From Methanoculleus methanifontis (GTDB lineage: Archaea > Halobacteriota > Methanomicrobia > Methanomicrobiales > Methanoculleaceae): a DNA stretch of 64,000 bases. The notes under the pieces were generated by a model. It was not told where the DNA came from. It was given only the letters and a program-made list of their open reading frames with translations, and ran no database searches. Both the position numbers and the translations under genes were made by a program. Location: NCBI RefSeq assembly GCF_030464365.1, contig NZ_VCYI01000014.1, forward strand, positions 1 to 64,000. Direction: 5' to 3'. Position 1 is the stretch's first letter; each line of letters opens with the position of its first letter. Positions 61,535 to 64,000 of this stretch are shown piece after piece.

Positions 61535-61851
61535 TCAAAGATCCTCTTCACACATGTACGCTCAAACTTTAATTATCCTTCGGAAGAAATACTGGTGAGC
61601 GGTTTGGAGGCAGCTCTCCCGGTAAGGGGTCACACCTGCTGCCGGGGCCGTGCATCCCCGATGCACATAGGCGCCCCCAAGATCGATCCGCGGTGGGATA
61701 CCCCTGAACCAGAAGGCCATCTGCCCTATGGGGTCACAATTGTGCGGATCTTCCCTGGGACAGATACTTTAATGGTGGCTTGGGTCATTTATATATACCT
61801 CTAGTAGATATTCGGGCGGCCCTCACCGCTGCCTATTACGGAGTTGATTAA
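61535..61851 (+). promoter_or_regulatory. Promoter and structured leader region before aIF-1A
   Basis: Contains a clear TATA box TTTATATATACC (61788-61799) about 60 bases before the aIF-1A start, and upstream a GC-rich stretch (61620-61745) with the perfect hairpin GTGCATC-CCC-GATGCAC (61650-61666) and GACCCC-like/GGGGTC pairing near 61695-61736. The latter could be a small RNA or a repeat; nothing identifies it. Confidence 0.5.
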
Positions 61852-62169
61852 CTGGCGAATACACGAGGAAGACAGAACAATAATAGTGGCGAGATCGTAC
61901 GAGTACGATTGCCAAAGAAAAGGAATCGCGAGATCTTCGGCCGGGCCGACCTGATGCTCGGGGCAAACCACATCCGCGTCCGCTGCGAGGACGGCGTCAC
62001 GCGCACGGGAAGGATCAAGGGCAAGATCAAAAAGCGGCTCTGGATACGTGAAGGCGACCTCTTGATTGTCGTTCCCTGGAGTTTCCAGGACGAGAAGTGC
62101 GATATCATCTACCGGTACATCAGGCCCCAGGTAGACTGGCTCAAGAAGCACAACTATCTCAGCCAGTAA
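61852..62169 (+). CDS. eif1A: Translation initiation factor aIF-1A, apparent CTG start
   Basis: OB-fold initiation factor homologous to bacterial IF1. The frame includes RGRQNNNSGEIVRVRLPKKR, REIFGRADLMLGANHIRVRC, GKIKKRLWIREGDLLIVVPW and YRYIRPQVDWLKKHNYL. The family N-terminus lies upstream of the first TTG (61909), in frame back to a stop at 61849. The only candidate start is CTG 61852, giving (M)ANTRGRQNNN, preceded 8 bases earlier by GGAGTTGAT, a good archaeal ribosome-binding site. So 105 residues, the usual length, with a rare start codon. Confidence 0.85.
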   Translation: MANTRGRQNNNSGEIVRVRLPKKRNREIFGRADLMLGANHIRVRCEDGVTRTGRIKGKIKKRLWIREGDLLIVVPWSFQDEKCDIIYRYIRPQVDWLKKHNYLSQ

Positions 62170-62245
62170 TTTCTGCATTTTGCGCGCCGGGGTTGAGGCA
62201 TTGTCGCCTGCCTCCGGCAGGGCCCCGCACCGGATCGGGGTGAAC

Positions 62246-62839
62246 TCAACCTGAGTTTTGTCCGTTTCGGGAGTCTTTAGCGATAGCACTCGAGATATCC
62301 GCCACGATATCGGTATGCACCAGCACGAACGTTCTGCTCACCGACGCCGTTACGCTTGCCGCTATCTGCATGGTGAGCATGATGAGCCGCAGGGCATCCT
62401 GGATCGTTCCCCCTTCCCACATGCCCTGGATGCACTGGTTGGCAACCCTCTTCGTGATCTCGTTTCCCAGCACCACGAAGTTGCTCGCCCTCCCTTTCTG
62501 CATCACCCGCAGCCGCGAATCGGCGGCCTCGGCAATCGCGTAACTTCCTTTTGTAGCGTAAACCCTCTTTCTTGAGGTCTTCGCCCCCTCGGTCTCAGTC
62601 ACCTCGCCGACGAGCACCCCATCCCGTTGCGAGACCTTGGTTTTGTCGTCCCTGACCTGGATCGTCACCCCGATCTCATCCGCCCGTTCTGCGAGTTCTC
62701 TGTCGGAGGCGATTGAACCATCGTAAAGTTCGCGCTCCAGCTCCTCGATGAGGGAATCCTCCCCTCCGAACGCGATCTCCCGCATATCCCCCGCCATTAC
62801 GGCGCCCTGTTTTCCAATGAAAGCAATCACAAGCGTCAT
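62246..62839 (-). CDS. DUF2121 methanogen-conserved protein
   Basis: A 197-residue protein, start at ATG 62839 (MTLVIAFIGKQGAVMAGDMR), the usual DUF2121 N-terminus; a start at 62854 adds five residues. Features: proteasome-like N-terminal strand (GKQGAVMAGD), VLVGEVTETEGAKTSRKRVY, and the C-terminal VLVHTDIVADISSAI. The family is found mainly in methanogens, with an Ntn-hydrolase-like appearance, but no function is known. Confidence 0.85.
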   Translation of the reverse strand: MTLVIAFIGKQGAVMAGDMREIAFGGEDSLIEELERELYDGSIASDRELAERADEIGVTIQVRDDKTKVSQRDGVLVGEVTETEGAKTSRKRVYATKGSYAIAEAADSRLRVMQKGRASNFVVLGNEITKRVANQCIQGMWEGGTIQDALRLIMLTMQIAASVTASVSRTFVLVHTDIVADISSAIAKDSRNGQNSG

Positions 62840-63236
62840 ACTATAAACCCTCAACCCCCGGCACGGAGCAGGAAGTTGTGCTCACCCCAACTCTTCCTTA
62901 CTTGTATCAATCTGTCGATGCCCCCCTGGATAGCCGTTTCACGCCGGGTTTCTGTAGTCCAAAGCTAGCTCCCTCCGGCAAGATGCCGGGCACACCAGAG
63001 CATGAAAAACGTTTACAAATTACAGTGGGCTTAAAAACATTTTTCATGCGTATATATATGCCGAAATTCAAGGACACTGTAATTTTCGGGGATTCTGGAT
63101 ATTATGTTTCATGTTAGATAAAAGTGCTCTAAATCTTATATTGACTTTTTAGATCAGCTAAAATCTGATATTTTGTCTTAAGATCACTTTTTGATAAAGG
63201 ATAATTTCATATATTAAAATAAGAAAATACCCTCTT
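62840..63236. promoter_or_regulatory. 397-base gap: promoters and a 9-bp inverted repeat
   Basis: Contains CATGAAAAA (63001-63009) and its exact complement TTTTTCATG (63040-63048), then TATATATAT (63051-63059), and after 63115 a very AT-rich stretch with TTTCATATATTAAAAT (63205-63220) about 26 bases before the next gene, consistent with a leaderless transcript of the HAMP gene. A frame from 62879 to 63117 is not family-like and I do not support it. Confidence 0.45.
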
Positions 63237-63665
63237 ATGGCTGAAACCTTCTCGCAAGAGATCGGGGTACTCCAGGACGGCCTCACCGTCCAGATCCCGA
63301 TGTTCTACAAACTTATGGCGAGCATGCTCACCGTTGCGGTCATCCCTATCCTCCTGCTGGGGATTGTCTCAGCGGGAGACACCGGGAGCGTCATCGCCAC
63401 GCTCGGCCTGCAGAACAGCGTCATCATCATGACCCTGCTCACGGTTTTTATGGTTCTTATGTGGAGTTTCTTCCTTGCAAAGAGCATCACGACGCCCATC
63501 GAGGAACTCTCAAAGGCCGCGACCAGTGCAAGCCAGGGCGATCTCACAAACGTCGAGATCACGGTGACGAGCAACGACGAGATTGGTGAACTCGCAGTCG
63601 CGTTCAACCGCCTGATCAACTCTTACAGGATCCTGGACACCCTTGCCAAGGACGATGCCGAGTAG
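63237..63665 (+). CDS. HAMP-domain membrane protein
   Basis: A 142-residue protein: two membrane helices (about 27-45 and 58-78) and a HAMP domain (AKSITTPIEELSKAATSASQ, DEIGELAVAFNRLINSYRIL) with no output domain. Such short HAMP proteins in methanogens are thought to work with a partner, possibly the next gene. TATA-like sequence lies about 26 bases before the ATG. Confidence 0.88.
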   Translation: MAETFSQEIGVLQDGLTVQIPMFYKLMASMLTVAVIPILLLGIVSAGDTGSVIATLGLQNSVIIMTLLTVFMVLMWSFFLAKSITTPIEELSKAATSASQGDLTNVEITVTSNDEIGELAVAFNRLINSYRILDTLAKDDAE

Positions 63666-63727
63666 GGGAAACGGGCGGTGAGGACGCTTGTTTTCAAAAC
63701 ATTTGATGCGGTCGGGCAGGGTTACGA

Positions 63728-64000
63728 ATGATGAATAAATTGCCGGAGGGTAAGGCAATCGGAGAGATGCAGGCGCCGCTCCGGTGGATCCTCTCTCACA
63801 CGTCCCACTTTGTCGGGGCGGTGCGGGTCACAATGCAGGATGGCAAGGGGTTTGTGCTGGTGCAGAAGGGAGAACCTCTCGCCGCGCAGTTCATGCACCC
63901 GCTGAAATCCCTGAGCGGGCCGCCGGCGTTGAAGTACTTCGGCAGCCAGCCCATCCTCGACTTCGGCCTCTTCCGATACGAGCCCAGGGAGATGCAGGAG
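63728..64000 (+). CDS. Unknown protein, cut by the window end
   Basis: Open frame from ATG 63728 (or 63731) to the end of the window, at least 90 residues: MNKLPEGKAIGEMQAPLRWI, then LSHTSHFVGAVRVTMQDGKG, FVLVQKGEPLAAQFMHPLKS and GPPALKYFGSQPILDFGLF. The pattern (use of a ligand-like pocket and PLxW, GAVRV, KGxPLAAxF) resembles small signalling modules next to HAMP proteins. It follows the HAMP gene by 62 bases and is probably cotranscribed. Confidence 0.65.
   Translation, partial: MMNKLPEGKAIGEMQAPLRWILSHTSHFVGAVRVTMQDGKGFVLVQKGEPLAAQFMHPLKSLSGPPALKYFGSQPILDFGLFRYEPREMQE

Noticed and set aside
62879-63117. 79-codon frame between DUF2121 and the HAMP gene
   Set aside because: No recognisable protein pattern, no ribosome-binding site, and it crosses an inverted repeat and TATA-like run.

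Overview
The window is high-GC archaeal DNA, almost certainly from a methanogen of the order Methanomicrobiales; gene content and base composition suggest a Methanoculleus-like organism, but this is inference. It carries a TATA-binding protein, an MCM helicase, two small clamp-loader (RFC) subunits, aIF-1A, an NMD3 homologue, the archaeal pantoate kinase / phosphopantothenate synthetase pair, MptD of methanopterin synthesis, fused Fae-Hps, a DUF2121 protein, and tRNA genes without encoded CCA (one with an archaeal bulge-helix-bulge intron).

Layout. 1-9070 is an accessory block: an AT-rich membrane protein, a type I restriction-modification operon (hsdR-hsdS-hsdM) and a two-gene cassette of unknown function whose second gene encodes a PD-(D/E)XK-like nuclease. 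It lies against the 3' end of a tRNA-Ala gene. 9200-21600 holds nicotinate salvage (pncB), a deaminase/phosphorylase pair for SAM by-products, a GNAT enzyme, an acyl-CoA synthetase, an intron-containing tRNA-Trp, a broken DUF421 membrane gene, Fae-Hps, two PH-domain membrane proteins, a GHMP protein, a DUF2148 ferredoxin and MsrA. 21700-31400 has a palindromic repeat element, a small glycan-type cluster (FAD mutase-like enzyme and two glycosyltransferases), an epoxide hydrolase, two tandem flavodoxin-ferredoxin proteins, a sodium/solute symporter preceded by a 35-residue membrane ORF, and a zinc-ribbon protein. 31500-38600 has an Lrp-type operon, ThiD, a PurM-like protein, an MntA-HepT module whose toxin gene is broken, a secreted serpin with its HTH-membrane neighbour, and a 600-base hairpin-rich gap.

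38612-46395 is one dense ten-gene leftward run (methanopterin aldolase, TatD hydrolase, DUF424, NMD3, Taw2/Trm5, CoaBC, pantoate kinase, phosphopantothenate synthetase, RFC small subunit 2, methyltransferase), most genes overlapping. Two HicAB modules follow on opposite strands. 48079-56600 is a replication/repair block: intein-bearing MCM and RFC small subunit leftward, and an RPA-associated protein, a COG1407 phosphoesterase and an Lhr-type helicase rightward. After a second copy of the long repeat come TBP, a second acyl-CoA synthetase, tRNA-Leu, TrmO, DUF2795, an RRM protein, aIF-1A with an apparent CTG start, DUF2121, a HAMP protein and a gene cut by the window end.

The most unusual signal is a family of small palindromic hairpin units. 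They make up intergenic arrays near 21.8, 38.2 and 56.9 kb, and related units sit inside two otherwise recognisable genes (DUF421 at 15.2 kb and HepT at 35.7 kb). In both genes removal of the unit restores the reading frame. In DUF421 it is flanked by a perfect 7-bp direct repeat, as expected for a mobile insertion.
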